Source: Caballeronia megalochromosomata
GTDB lineage: Bacteria; Pseudomonadota; Gammaproteobacteria; Burkholderiales; Burkholderiaceae
Direction: 5' to 3'
Length of the DNA stretch: 64,000 nt
NCBI GenBank assembly: GCA_001580565.1
Contig: LRBF01000073.1
Span: forward strand, 1 to 64,000
Shown: positions 18,051 through 26,623 of the stretch, piece by piece
Numbering within the stretch: position 1 is the first letter of the stretch
Layout of the letters: every line of letters begins with the position of its first letter
Notes under the pieces: model-generated
Database searches by the model: none
Seen by the model: the letters and a program-made list of their open reading frames with translations, nothing else
What the model was told of the DNA's origin: nothing
Program-made: the position numbers and the translations under genes

Positions 18051-18473
18051 TCAGTTCGCGCGTTGCAGGCGGCGGTAAATGTTGTTGGCGTAGATGAGTT
18101 GCTTATTCGACGAGACTGCGTTGTAGGCACCGACCGCTTTCCATGTCGGACCGAACTGCTTGATGTTGGAAGCCAGGATCCATGTCCCCACATAAGCGTT
18201 CACGCAGGCGTCGAACAGGTGTTGCCGAGTGATGCCGAAGCGACCCAGTTTTGGAAGCCAGGACGAGTTGATTTGCATCAAGCCAATGTCCTCGCTTCCA
18301 TCGGTATTGCGATTCGTCACATACGCGCGCATACCCGACTCTTGCTGCGCGATTGCGCGTACTACCTGGACGCTCACGCGGTGATAGCGCGCGGCATCGT
18401 CAAGACAATCGGCATAGGCATGGAACGGAACGGTTGCAATGAGCAGCGTCGAGACTTGAAGCAATCGGTTCAT
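18051..18473 (-). CDS. Lytic transglycosylase (VirB1/IagB type; R64 PilT position)
   Basis: A 140-residue exported protein. The signal peptide (MNRLLQVSTLLIATVPFHAY) is followed by an SLT fold: the catalytic Glu in AIAQQESGMRAYVTNRN, then SEDIGLMQINSSWLPKLGRF, and later AVGAYNAV. It cuts peptidoglycan so that the pilus or secretion channel can cross it. In R64 the enzyme at this position is called PilT, which is unrelated to the retraction ATPase, so I give no symbol. The start overlaps the preceding stop by four bases, indicating coupling. Confidence 0.88.
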   Translation of the reverse strand: MNRLLQVSTLLIATVPFHAYADCLDDAARYHRVSVQVVRAIAQQESGMRAYVTNRNTDGSEDIGLMQINSSWLPKLGRFGITRQHLFDACVNAYVGTWILASNIKQFGPTWKAVGAYNAVSSNKQLIYANNIYRRLQRAN

Positions 18474-19744
18474 GACGCGGGCCGATCGAAGAAGCGCACA
18501 TCGTGCTTGCGCAGCACGTTGACGACGTTGCCGTCCGCGTTGACGATGAACTGCTCGGCGGTGCCGTTGAACTTGTAGTAGCGGCCCTTCTGCTCGCCCG
18601 ACCCCATGTGCGCCACGTCGGCGACCGTCACCTTGCCGACGGTGTCGGCAAACTTGAAGAACGTCGAGCCGTTTTCGTCGAACACGCTTTGAAGCGCAGC
18701 CTTGTTCGCGGCGTCGAACTCATAGACGGTTCCCGCGACGCGGGCGACTTCGACCTTGTCGGTTTTGCTGGAGATCGTGAAGCGCTCCGCGCGATTGAAC
18801 GTCACTACGGCCGTCGCGTCGTCCCACTTCGGACGCAGCGACTTGCCGTCTTGCCCCGTCACCTTTAATTCCGCAGCAGGCTTCACCGAGAACTTGATCT
18901 GGATATGGCTGTCGTCGCCATCGCGGATCGCAAGTGCTCCGAACTTGGCAGCAAGCACGGACCCAGATGGTGCCGGCGCGTCAGCAGCGACCCTCTTCGC
19001 GATGTCTGCGATGGGGTCTGTCCCAGAAGCTGCGCTCGACACGGCCACCGGAGTAGCAGCCGCCGAAGCAGCAGCGACCTGCGACACCGGCGCGACGTAG
19101 TTCACCGCCACTGACTGCGGAGCCGAGCGGCGAAGTGTTACATGGTGAGAGTTGAAGTCGACGTCGGCGTACAGGTCGGAGGCAGCCACTAGGCGATCGA
19201 GCGACTGCATCCAGTTCTCGCCATCGCGCGTGCCGAAGCTCGTCGAGGCCGTCAGGTCTATGTCCTTCTGTGCCGATCCCGTCCAGCCCTGCGGCACCAG
19301 CGCTTTGACCAGTTGTGCAAGCGGCAGCGTGGCGTTCAAAGACCGGGTACTTTCGAGGCTGCTGCGCGGTCCGATCAACGCAAGGCGGCCAGAGAAGCCG
19401 GAAAAACCGGAGGGCGTGTCGCTGCGCGCCTTATCGCCGATGAAGCGGTTCGCCTTTTTCCAATACGCGGTGGCGCTCGAGCCGCCCGCCGAGTAACGGA
19501 TCACCTCGGGCGTGCCCGGCACAACGATATACGGTCCTTGACTATGTCCACCGTCCACGCGTAACGACTGACCGGCACGCGGCTGGAAATAGGTGTCACT
19601 GCCGTCGTTGAAGACGAGTGCCGGTCGCTCAAGCACATTGCCCGCGATCTCATAGTCAAAGTCGAGCGGGTCCGTGCCAGCAGCCGCCGCGTTAAGCGTG
19701 ACCGCGGCCAGCGCGAGAGTGAGAAGAGAGAGCGTGTGCTTCAT
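18470..19744 (-). CDS. Exported protein with two VirB9-like C-terminal folds around a TcpQ-like domain
   Basis: A 424-residue protein; the ATG at 19744 opens a signal peptide (MKHTLSLLTLALAAVTLNAA). Three parts are visible: a VirB9/TrbG-like beta domain near residues 25-105 (ALVFNDGSDTYFQPRAGQSL then PYIVVPGTPEVIRYSAG); a TcpQ/PilL-like segment near 135-205 (LAQLVKALVPQGWTGSAQKD, LDRLVAASDLYADVD); and a second VirB9-like domain near 285-420 (ALQSVFDENGSTFFKFA, AEQFIVNADGNVVNVLRKHD). It looks like a hybrid of conjugation-channel and pilus-secretin accessory folds and sits exactly at the border of the virB and pil halves. It could couple the two outer-membrane structures. The domain reading is by eye. 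Confidence 0.6.
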   Translation of the reverse strand: MKHTLSLLTLALAAVTLNAAAAGTDPLDFDYEIAGNVLERPALVFNDGSDTYFQPRAGQSLRVDGGHSQGPYIVVPGTPEVIRYSAGGSSATAYWKKANRFIGDKARSDTPSGFSGFSGRLALIGPRSSLESTRSLNATLPLAQLVKALVPQGWTGSAQKDIDLTASTSFGTRDGENWMQSLDRLVAASDLYADVDFNSHHVTLRRSAPQSVAVNYVAPVSQVAAASAAATPVAVSSAASGTDPIADIAKRVAADAPAPSGSVLAAKFGALAIRDGDDSHIQIKFSVKPAAELKVTGQDGKSLRPKWDDATAVVTFNRAERFTISSKTDKVEVARVAGTVYEFDAANKAALQSVFDENGSTFFKFADTVGKVTVADVAHMGSGEQKGRYYKFNGTAEQFIVNADGNVVNVLRKHDVRFFDRPAS

Positions 19745-20541
19745 AGACCGCGTTCGATTTGAGAGAGGTGCTTCACGAAGCGCGCGAGGTATTCGCGGCC
19801 GGGTGCGGGATTGGCGCTGTGGTAGTACGCGACGGCCTTTACGGCGGAGTGCGTGAGGCGGTAGTTCTCGTTGAGGATGTCTTCGGCGACGCGGATGTTT
19901 GTCGCGGGCGCAAGAGCATCCCAAGCGTTCGTGAAGCGCTTACTGTGGTATCCCCAGTTGATCTGCATGATGCCGACATCGAAGTTCGACCGGCCGTTGC
20001 TGATCAGATAGCGGACCGCGCGATAGGCATCTTCGCGAGTGCGAAAGAAGAAGCCGCGGCCCGCAACGTTCAACGTCCACGGCCATGCGCGACCGTTGTA
20101 TGCGGACTCATTGAGCGCGATGCCAGCAAGAATCTTCGGATCGACGGACGTGTGCATCGCGTCGAACGGCGCCTGCGCGGATGCGCACGACCAGCCGCCG
20201 CGCCGCTCCGTGATGCTCGCTTGGGCGTCATCGCTAAGCGCTGCGGGTCGCAGCCACCCCGCCTTCACAAACAGGCTTTCGACGCTGACCGGTGATCCGT
20301 CGATGTTGATCGCAACGCCGCCAGCCGTCCCCTCGACCGTTTGGCCCTCAAATCGGTTAGCCCACGCCAGAAATGGCTTGAGTCCACATGCGTAGACCGG
20401 CTCGCCGGGCAGCTCGACGATCGCGCGTTTCATGCCGTCATCGAGCACGATGCGCGTCGGGCTGATGATCGAGTCGATGGTCGCGGCGTGCGCGCCGAAT
20501 GCGATCGCACACAGACAGGCAGCCACCCATGCTTTAGTCAT
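19741..20541 (-). CDS. Lytic transglycosylase with N-terminal SNase-like domain
   Basis: A 266-residue exported protein. After a signal peptide (MTKAWVAACLCAIAFGAHAA), residues about 20-130 resemble a degenerate SNase/OB fold (SPTRIVLDDGMKRAIVELPG, ESLFVKAGWLRP, ITERRGGWSC). Residues about 145-266 are an SLT domain with the catalytic Glu in AGIALNESAYNG and the later FDVGIMQINWGYHSKRF and AVKAVAYYHSANPAPG. It is the VirB1-like muramidase of the secretion channel. It overlaps virB10 upstream by eight bases and the next gene by four. The operon thus encodes two muramidases. Confidence 0.8.
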   Translation of the reverse strand: MTKAWVAACLCAIAFGAHAATIDSIISPTRIVLDDGMKRAIVELPGEPVYACGLKPFLAWANRFEGQTVEGTAGGVAINIDGSPVSVESLFVKAGWLRPAALSDDAQASITERRGGWSCASAQAPFDAMHTSVDPKILAGIALNESAYNGRAWPWTLNVAGRGFFFRTREDAYRAVRYLISNGRSNFDVGIMQINWGYHSKRFTNAWDALAPATNIRVAEDILNENYRLTHSAVKAVAYYHSANPAPGREYLARFVKHLSQIERGL

Positions 20542-21790
20542 GGTATGGCTCCATGACGATGTCCTGCGTCACCTGCACCAGGAACTTCTGGCCTGGCTCA
20601 ACCGTAATGGTCGGCGGGATGTTCTGCTTGCGCTGCATGACGGTCTGGGCCGTCGCTGCCGCGACCTGCCCCGCCGTGTCACCATAGGTTGTGACGCCGT
20701 TCGGCGTAGCCGTCGTCGCCGTCTGCGAACTACTGTCGAACGCCTTCAGCAAAATCGCCGTAATGAAGCCCGCGCCGAAGATTTTCAGGAAGTGGTTGTT
20801 CACGTCGCCCGAGAACCCGGCGTAGCCGTTCTGGTCGGCACCCTGCATGCCGTTGAGCGGCACGCTCTTGCCGTTGGGCAGACGCAGACTCGTCGAAGCG
20901 ACCAGCAGGCGCTCTTGGCCAACTTTGACGTCCGCGCTGTACATGCCATTGATGAACGCACCCTTCGGAATCATCAAGCAGTCGCCGCGCAGGCTGTCGT
21001 ACACGTCCTCGTCCACCATCAACGCCACGCGGCCCGGCTTGTCCGAGTTCAGCCCCTCGACCGTCTTGACGTGGATGACGTGCGGCGGCGTCAACGTGCA
21101 ACCCGTCGACCTGCCATTGAAGGTTGTCCGTTCGATGCCGCCGCGCGAACCCGCATCGCGCAGGAAGGCGCGGTCGCGATCTTCCGGTGCTTGGCCCTGC
21201 TTCGCCAAGGCGATCGCCATCGCATCGGGGGTGTTCGCTCCCGCAGCGTTCCGAGCAGCTCGTACCTCATCCAACGAAGGGACGCCTGCGGGCAGTACGC
21301 CGGTCGCTTGGTTCGCCGAACGCGACGCGCCGGCCTGTTTGAAGATGGACGACGTATAGATCGCGTCTTGCGCGGCTTGGCGGGAAAGCTCGCGTGTGTC
21401 TGTGCCCGAACCTTTGACTTCATCCTGGAAGTCTGCGCCGGTCAGCATCGGCTTGACGGCGGGCTTCGCAGCCGCTGCTTCAGACGCTGCGCGAGCGGCA
21501 GCCTCCGACGCCGCTGCGTCGCGCTGCTGACGGATCATTTGATCGATGTCGTTGTTGTTCGCAGCAGCCGGCGTCTCCGTACTCGACTTAAGCGCCGTCG
21601 CTTTCTTGATGCGCGCTTCTTCGTCGGCCTTGTTCGTCGCCTGAAGCTGATAGTAGAAGCCGAGGCCGCCGATCACGACCGCAGCCAGAATGCCGATGCT
21701 CATGATCGCATTGCGCGGCGTCTTGCCTTTGACGAGTGCTTCTTGCTCCGCGCTGGGCGTAGCCGAGTCCGGTTTTTTCGCCACGATCAA
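20534..21790 (-). CDS. virB10: VirB10-like T4SS core protein
   Basis: A 418-residue protein: a short cytoplasmic N-terminus, one membrane helix (AIMSIGILAAVVIGGLGFYY), a long Ala/Gln-rich periplasmic stretch, and a C-terminal TrbI/VirB10 beta barrel with RLPNGKSVPLNGMQGADQNG, a hydrophobic antenna region (IFGAGFITAILLKAF) and VEPGQKFLVQVTQDIVM. It spans both membranes and senses energy in type IV secretion. There is no ATG: the frame opens with TTG overlapping the virB9 stop, or with GTG two codons later. I keep the TTG because a GGA lies at suitable spacing. Confidence 0.9.
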   Translation of the reverse strand: MIVAKKPDSATPSAEQEALVKGKTPRNAIMSIGILAAVVIGGLGFYYQLQATNKADEEARIKKATALKSSTETPAAANNNDIDQMIRQQRDAAASEAAARAASEAAAAKPAVKPMLTGADFQDEVKGSGTDTRELSRQAAQDAIYTSSIFKQAGASRSANQATGVLPAGVPSLDEVRAARNAAGANTPDAMAIALAKQGQAPEDRDRAFLRDAGSRGGIERTTFNGRSTGCTLTPPHVIHVKTVEGLNSDKPGRVALMVDEDVYDSLRGDCLMIPKGAFINGMYSADVKVGQERLLVASTSLRLPNGKSVPLNGMQGADQNGYAGFSGDVNNHFLKIFGAGFITAILLKAFDSSSQTATTATPNGVTTYGDTAGQVAAATAQTVMQRKQNIPPTITVEPGQKFLVQVTQDIVMEPYHD

Positions 21791-22659
21791 AACATTCCAA
21801 ACAAGCGGCGGCGGCCGCGCGTCACCGTGACCTCATCCTTGCCGGAACGCAGGACGATCTCGTCGGCCAGACGCTGCAGGACGAGGAAGTCTCCGCGGCG
21901 GATGAAGTTCGCGACGACGCGATCGCCGTGGTCGAGAATGAACGGAACCGGCCACTCCTGCGCTTTGGCAGGCATGCGCATCCAGACGGCGTGGCCGTCG
22001 TCGAAGACAGTCTCCGGCGTGAACTCGGCGCGGCCATCGACGCTGTAGTCCCAGTTCAGCTTGTCCGGCGCAACGCCGATGCTTCCTGACTCCGCACCAC
22101 CGCGGCCGCCAGTCGCCGTCGCGTCATCGCGTGCGCTGACGCGGGCCATTGGCGCGCGCGGGTATTGGAAGCGCACGGTCTGATAGAACATCCCGCCCGC
22201 CGGCGACGCGATAAGCGTGAAGTCGTACTCGCGCAAATTCGTCGTCAGATGCAGCGTGTTGACTAGATCGGCCTTGTGCGGCTTGATGAACACGTGGTTC
22301 ATCTTGTCGTCGTCGATCTCCCACTGGACGCTGTCGCCCATCGCGGGGTCAGCAATCAGCTTCTCGCCCTTCTCCAGTTCGATCGTCGTCAGCTTGAGCG
22401 GTGCGGTCAGCACGCGGTAGATCTGGTCGCGGCTGTACGGGAAGACGCCGATGCGCGCATCGCCCGGCATCGTCAAAGGATCAGCGCCGCCGTTGAACGG
22501 ATTGATCGGGCTCATCGGGTCGCCTGCGACCATCGCGGCATTGAACGCCGAGTCGTTCGTGGCTTTCTTGGCCGCAGCCGGTTGGGTAAGGAACGCTGCG
22601 CACGCAGCGAGAACGCACATGCCGATGACCGGCCGTTTGTTGAGAATGGTTGCGGTCAT
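21787..22659 (-). CDS. virB9: VirB9/TrbG-like T4SS outer-membrane complex protein
   Basis: A 290-residue exported protein with a signal peptide (MCVLAACAAFLTQPAAA). The N-terminal domain holds GVFPYSRDQIYRVLTAPLKL, TTIELEKGEKL and TLHLTTNLREYDFTLIA; the C-terminal domain holds FTPETVFDDGHAVWMRMPA and VPFILDHGDRVVANFIRRGD. It forms the outer-membrane ring with VirB10. It starts two bases after virB8 ends. The canonical VirB9 layout here contrasts with the divergent double-domain relative at 18470-19744. Confidence 0.9.
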   Translation of the reverse strand: MTATILNKRPVIGMCVLAACAAFLTQPAAAKKATNDSAFNAAMVAGDPMSPINPFNGGADPLTMPGDARIGVFPYSRDQIYRVLTAPLKLTTIELEKGEKLIADPAMGDSVQWEIDDDKMNHVFIKPHKADLVNTLHLTTNLREYDFTLIASPAGGMFYQTVRFQYPRAPMARVSARDDATATGGRGGAESGSIGVAPDKLNWDYSVDGRAEFTPETVFDDGHAVWMRMPAKAQEWPVPFILDHGDRVVANFIRRGDFLVLQRLADEIVLRSGKDEVTVTRGRRRLFGMF

Positions 22660-22661
22660 GC

Positions 22662-23366
22662 TTATGCGGTCCGCTCAAGGCGGAAGAACGGAATGAAGAT
22701 GCCGAAGGGGTTCGTCGTCAACGCCTGCTCAGCGGTGGGCGCGACGATCTGATATCGCAGCGTGAGCGCGTATGACTTCACGTCCGGCTTACCCGTGGCG
22801 CCCGCTTGCGACGTCGTAGTCGTGAATTCGACAAGTACCGTCGAGTCTTCAAGCAAGGCGATGTTGCGCACGTCGACTTCGCGAATCAGTTTCGGGTTTG
22901 CCGTGATCTGCTGGAACGGTGTGTCAGCCTTCAGCCAGTCGCGGAACTGACCGGCTGCTGCGCCGATCATTTGCGCCTTGACCGAGTTGATGTTGGCGGT
23001 CATGCGCGAAGTCTCGAGACGGTCCGACAGCACCGGCTCGATCGTGAACCAGCGAACGGCCATCTCTTTGACGGTCGTGCGCACAGCTTGCGAGTCGGGC
23101 TTGTAGGCGACAAGCTCGGTCACGATCGGGTGACCGCCGGTATCGGCCGAGACGCCCACAACGCGAGTAACCGAAGGCGGAGGTTGCCGTGTCCATACCG
23201 CGCCGACGGCAATCACGGAAAGGCCGAACGAGATCAGCATCCAGCGGTTAGCTTCGAGCTTAAGCTTCGTGCTTGTCTCGAAGATGACTTGGCTCGGATC
23301 TTCCTCCGCGTACATGCCAGGAGCCGTAGACAGCGCGGCCCGACGCTTGTTTTTAAAAAGACGCAT
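22662..23366 (-). CDS. virB8: VirB8/TrbF-like T4SS inner-membrane protein
   Basis: A 234-residue protein: a short basic cytoplasmic part, one membrane helix (RWMLISFGLSVIAVGAVWT), and a periplasmic NTF2-like domain (SQAVRTTVKEMAVRWFTIEP, VLVEFTTTTSQAGATGKP, LTLRYQIVAPTAEQ). It nucleates channel assembly. It is the first gene of the leftward operon and has an AAGGG site before its ATG. The family is usually 220-260 residues, so it is full length. Confidence 0.88.
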   Translation of the reverse strand: MRLFKNKRRAALSTAPGMYAEEDPSQVIFETSTKLKLEANRWMLISFGLSVIAVGAVWTRQPPPSVTRVVGVSADTGGHPIVTELVAYKPDSQAVRTTVKEMAVRWFTIEPVLSDRLETSRMTANINSVKAQMIGAAAGQFRDWLKADTPFQQITANPKLIREVDVRNIALLEDSTVLVEFTTTTSQAGATGKPDVKSYALTLRYQIVAPTAEQALTTNPFGIFIPFFRLERTA

Positions 23367-23633
23367 GGCAACCCTTTATTAATGGTCACCATTGAAACAG
23401 CACGAGCGTCCTCCGTTTTTCCGAAAGGAGGCCAATTTCGCACGCCATTTCCATGGTCTGGCGCACACTTGACCTCAAGAGCGTGAGCGACCAGCGCGCA
23501 AATCGCACTGGACGCAACATTTCATAATACGAAAAGTTAGCCGAATAAGGGGGGTGTGAATATCCGGATCGTTTTGTAACAAGACTTTTTTGCTTTAGAA
23601 TCAGGGCATTAACGAAATGTCCACCCGCAGTGG

Positions 23634-23653
23634 GACGCTCTCCGGAGAGCGTC
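23634..23653. repeat. Perfect 20-bp palindrome upstream of the transfer/pilus operon
   Basis: GACGCTCTCC is followed directly by its reverse complement. It lies about 270 bp upstream of virB8, just past the 3' end of the rep remnant, with flanking AGTG/CACT offering further pairing. It could be a terminator stem for the leftward rep remnant or an operator for the operon. Confidence 0.45.
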
Positions 23654-23687
23654 ACTCTTCGTCCACGGACCCGTTTGAGGCCTTGTC

Positions 23688-24252
23688 TTAGCGAGCCAGA
23701 ACCTCCCGTGCCCGGGCATGTGTCCAATGCAGTTGAGGCAAAACACCACCGTTTTGGTCAGCGTCACGGCGTGCGGCCGGCGCGACGGCAGGCATCCGGT
23801 GCTCGAGTATTGCCGAAATTACCTCGCGCATTTGGCAAAACAGGCTAGAACTCCTACGCCCAGCGGCGTCGATCCTCACCACGCCGTACTCCTCGACGGA
23901 CCAGACGTCTCCATTAGCCCCGGCAAAGGACTTCCCTGCCAAGGCCCGCACCCGTTCCGTCTCCAGTTCCTCTTTTGCTCGCTCATTCCTCTTGTGGGCG
24001 GCCGCCTCCTCATCAGCGTTCATCCGGGTGGCAAGGAACGAATAATCAATCGGCCGATGCAACAGCGCTTGTAGGTAGGCGAACGCATTCGACACCTAGC
24101 TGTTTTTGGGCGTGTTTTACGACGTCTGAGAGCAAGTGTCCGCGCTCCCGCGCCCGCTTCATCAACGCGCAGACTCCAAACGGAGTTAGCAGCCGTCCCT
24201 CTACTAGCCAGCGAAAGTCGGCCGGCAATGAGACAGGCTTTTCAATTTTCAC
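23688..24252 (-). pseudogene. Frameshifted remnant of a second Rep protein
   Basis: Two overlapping frames on this strand together match the C-terminal half of the intact rep product at 29170-30390. The first (24252 downward) has LPADFRWLVEGRLLTPFGVC, then ALMKRARERGHLLSDVVKHA; the intact protein has LPADLQRLRALGLFDFLIFK, then LMREAREHGKRLSDVVEATW. The second frame (from 24095) continues with AYLQALLHRPIDYSFLATRM and then AGKSFAGANGDVWSVEEYG; the intact protein has NYLRALLRNPVDFALLVRRR and AGRTFIDVNESRQFVIG. The frame switch falls near 24090-24110. No N-terminal half was found upstream. The two are clearly diverged, so this is an old relative and not a recent duplicate. Confidence 0.72.
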
Positions 24253-25165
24253 GTGTCCTGAATCGCCCTGTTGTCTCTTTGAAAGATTATTTGGGTTCGC
24301 TGTTTACGTATCGCAGCGGTGCGCATCGGCTTCACGGCGGTCCGCCTGTTTTGGTTGCTTCCGGCCTCTCTGCGCGCGGGAGACCGAAAACTGACTATCC
24401 AAACTGTGTGAACCGATCCTGCTGATGGAGGTCATCGAGGCCTGTGCGTTGCGAACAATGATGCCTGCGCCCTTCTCGATACACGGTCGCACGATTGATC
24501 CGCATTCAGATGCGATCGTCGTTCCGCATTGAAAACGCCAAAGGGTCGGCGATTCACCGCCGTGAAAAATCGGCGCGAAGAAGTGGCTACGCGCAAAAAT
24601 GCGGAAACGGAGTGCGCGCCGTACTGATTGATGCAAAAAACCCCACAGAAGAGGTAGCTCAGATTGACGTCGGCGGCCATCGAGTTAGTGATCGTCGCGC
24701 GGGCGAAGAAGAACGGCGAGGGGAATCTGTGCAGCGTTGGCCTATGCCCCCGAAAGGCTGAAGAAAGCCTGACACCTGCCTGAAGGTCGAGTTTGACGTC
24801 GAAGAACAGGGTTTTACGCAGGGTGGACGTCGAAGAATTGCCTTGGCAGTCGAAGCGGGCGAGTGGGGGTGCGATGAATCCGCCGATCTGCGACTCACCT
24901 CCTGCAGCAAACGATGCTTGTTCGGTCCTTGCTGCGCGAGGCGATGCTTGCAACGAACCAGCGGACGTTTAGTTTTGCAAGTCAACCGAAGTTGCCTTGG
25001 TTACTCTGCGTAAGCACGATCTTCGAAGCTGCAGTTGCACGTGCTGTACTGGGTTGCACACGCGGTATCTTGCGACTTTACCCGCTCACATATCTCTTTT
25101 CGGGAACCCGGCCGCCTTGTTAAGAGGCGAAATTTACAGCATGTCGGTTTTTCGAGTCATGCCGG
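24253..25165. other. 913-bp region without a supported gene
   Basis: Short frames exist on both strands (for example 24432-24953 leftward and 24495-24761 rightward), but none has a motif, a good ribosome-binding site or a match to the missing N-terminal half of the rep remnant. The GC looks lower than in the flanks. An origin or control region of the lost replicon could lie here; I see no iteron-like tandem repeat. Confidence 0.35.
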
Positions 25166-26056
25166 CTATCGTTGCCTTCGAACGGAAACGGTTCCGACGT
25201 TGCGTTTGAACCGAACGTTCATGACCGCCACCTGAACGAGCGCTGCGATTTCGCTGGCACCCACCAGTAGCTCTTCGGCCTCGTCGAGCTTGACCTTGAA
25301 TTCCAGGACCATTGCACCGTGGTCTCGGCGTACCGCCAGTTCCACTCCCTGTTCGGGCCGTACCTGAAGCAGATTCGCTACGATCTCATCAATTGTCCTT
25401 CGACGAGGTGCGCTCAACATTTTGTTTGCCCGTGCAGCCATCTCCCGTTCGCCGATTGCCTTGCGAATCTTGACGAGCGTAGCACCGAGGTCGTACGTGA
25501 TGCGCTTCAATTCGAAAAGTTGCAGCACCTCAGAAGGCAGCTTCGAGATCGCGATCGCCTTTGAAAGACGGGTCCGCTCCCACGTTGGGCACGCGGCCAC
25601 AGCAGTTACCATCGACGTCCATCGCCCCTCCTCAATTCCTCGCTTGTACTCAGTAGCAAGTGCCAAAGGCGAGATCGGGGAGACGATTCTTTGGGGTCGG
25701 CGCACTTGTCTGTCGTCGAGACGATCGACGATTTCGGACCACGACAACCCGAGAGGGTCAATCGCCATTGCACGCTGACAAAGCACGTCGGGCCCGTGCT
25801 TCCGTGAAAGTCGGATCAAGTGGCGAGCCGTCTCGGGCCACACGCCCGCCGTTTCAAACAGCGCCAATATCGGCGTCGGCAGTTTCGAAACAGTGATGGC
25901 ACGGCTCAATGCTCCGGCGGCCACTTTTGGCGTAAATCGCGCGAAGGCAGCAACCGCTTGCCGGCGCGTTTTCCACGAAGTGCCAAGGCCCGCCTGATAG
26001 AGTTCGGCCAAGGCAAGCGGGTCGCGAGATATGGGAGTTCCAGCTAGTGCAGTCAT
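25166..26056 (-). CDS. Protein with two ParB/KorB-type HTH repeats
   Basis: A 296-residue protein with an AGGAAAGA site. Two related blocks of about 85 residues are visible. The first is near residues 13-95 (PLALAELYQAGLGTSWKTRR ... ALSRAITVSKLPTPILALFE ... ARHLIRLSRK); the second near 130-215 (PLALATEYKRGIEEGRWTSM ... RLSKAIAISKLPSEVLQLFE ... LGATLVKIRK). Each ends like the ParB helix-turn-helix region (Sxx-[AS]-xxxxKLP...LF...). The ParB N-terminal nucleotide-binding motif is absent. A C-terminal beta/helix block follows (GAMVLEFKVKLDEAEELLVG). It is divergent from parA across a 567-bp gap, so a regulator or centromere binder of the partition locus is likely. Confidence 0.65.
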   Translation of the reverse strand: MTALAGTPISRDPLALAELYQAGLGTSWKTRRQAVAAFARFTPKVAAGALSRAITVSKLPTPILALFETAGVWPETARHLIRLSRKHGPDVLCQRAMAIDPLGLSWSEIVDRLDDRQVRRPQRIVSPISPLALATEYKRGIEEGRWTSMVTAVAACPTWERTRLSKAIAISKLPSEVLQLFELKRITYDLGATLVKIRKAIGEREMAARANKMLSAPRRRTIDEIVANLLQVRPEQGVELAVRRDHGAMVLEFKVKLDEAEELLVGASEIAALVQVAVMNVRFKRNVGTVSVRRQR

Positions 26057-26623
26057 TCTTTCCTGTCCCGTTAATGCGACGATTATCTGATGTAACCGGT
26101 GCGCGCAAAGGGGCGAAAGGCGTCAATTTTACGCTTCATTTCACGGATTTTTTAGTCAGCCATTTCGTCATAATTCTGCACGATGTTATCTTGCGCGACG
26201 GAATGGCACCACCAACGAACGTGTCAGATGCTTGCGTGCCGGGCGGAGAGAACCGGCCTTCTGAGGCGGCGACGCTCCCGAACCGGGCCACGAGGCGCAG
26301 GGTGTTAAGCCGGATGGATTCGCCGTGCGCAAGTCGTCGGCAGCGCAAATCGCTGTTCGCCCCTTTTTGGAGCGTCGACGTACTCACGGCGTTGCCCGCG
26401 TGGTGCGCCGGTCACTCTTCACGCGGAGCGCGCAATCGCGATCGCCCTGCGTACGCGAAAGACTTAAAGTTCTTTCGAATAACTGACGCACACTCCCGCT
26501 CCAGCGAGCTTCTCCAGTAAATGTAAACTTGCGACGCCGCTTGTTTCCCACTATGCTGTCGGAAATTCAACACCTATCGTTTTTTTCTCATCCGAGTGTT
26601 GAATACCACAATGGGAGCAGTAG
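26057..26623. other. Control region between the HTH-repeat gene and parA
   Basis: This 567-bp divergent intergenic stretch has no supported gene (a 157-residue rightward frame lacks motifs). It should hold promoters for both sides. The only clear element is the inverted repeat at 26566-26603. Confidence 0.4.
26566..26603. promoter_or_regulatory. Inverted repeat upstream of parA, likely ParA operator
   Basis: TTCAACAC (26566-26573) and GTGTTGAA (26596-26603) are perfect 8-bp arms 22 bases apart, ending 20 bases before the parA start. Type Ia ParA proteins repress their own operon by binding such sites with their N-terminal HTH. The position fits; no binding evidence is available. Confidence 0.5.

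Noticed and set aside
20432..22048. A 538-residue rightward open frame
   Set aside because: Antisense to virB10 and virB9, which are well supported; its composition is Arg/His-rich shadow sequence.
24432..24953. A 173-residue leftward frame, tested as the missing front half of the rep remnant
   Set aside because: Its residues do not align with the winged-helix part of the intact Rep.
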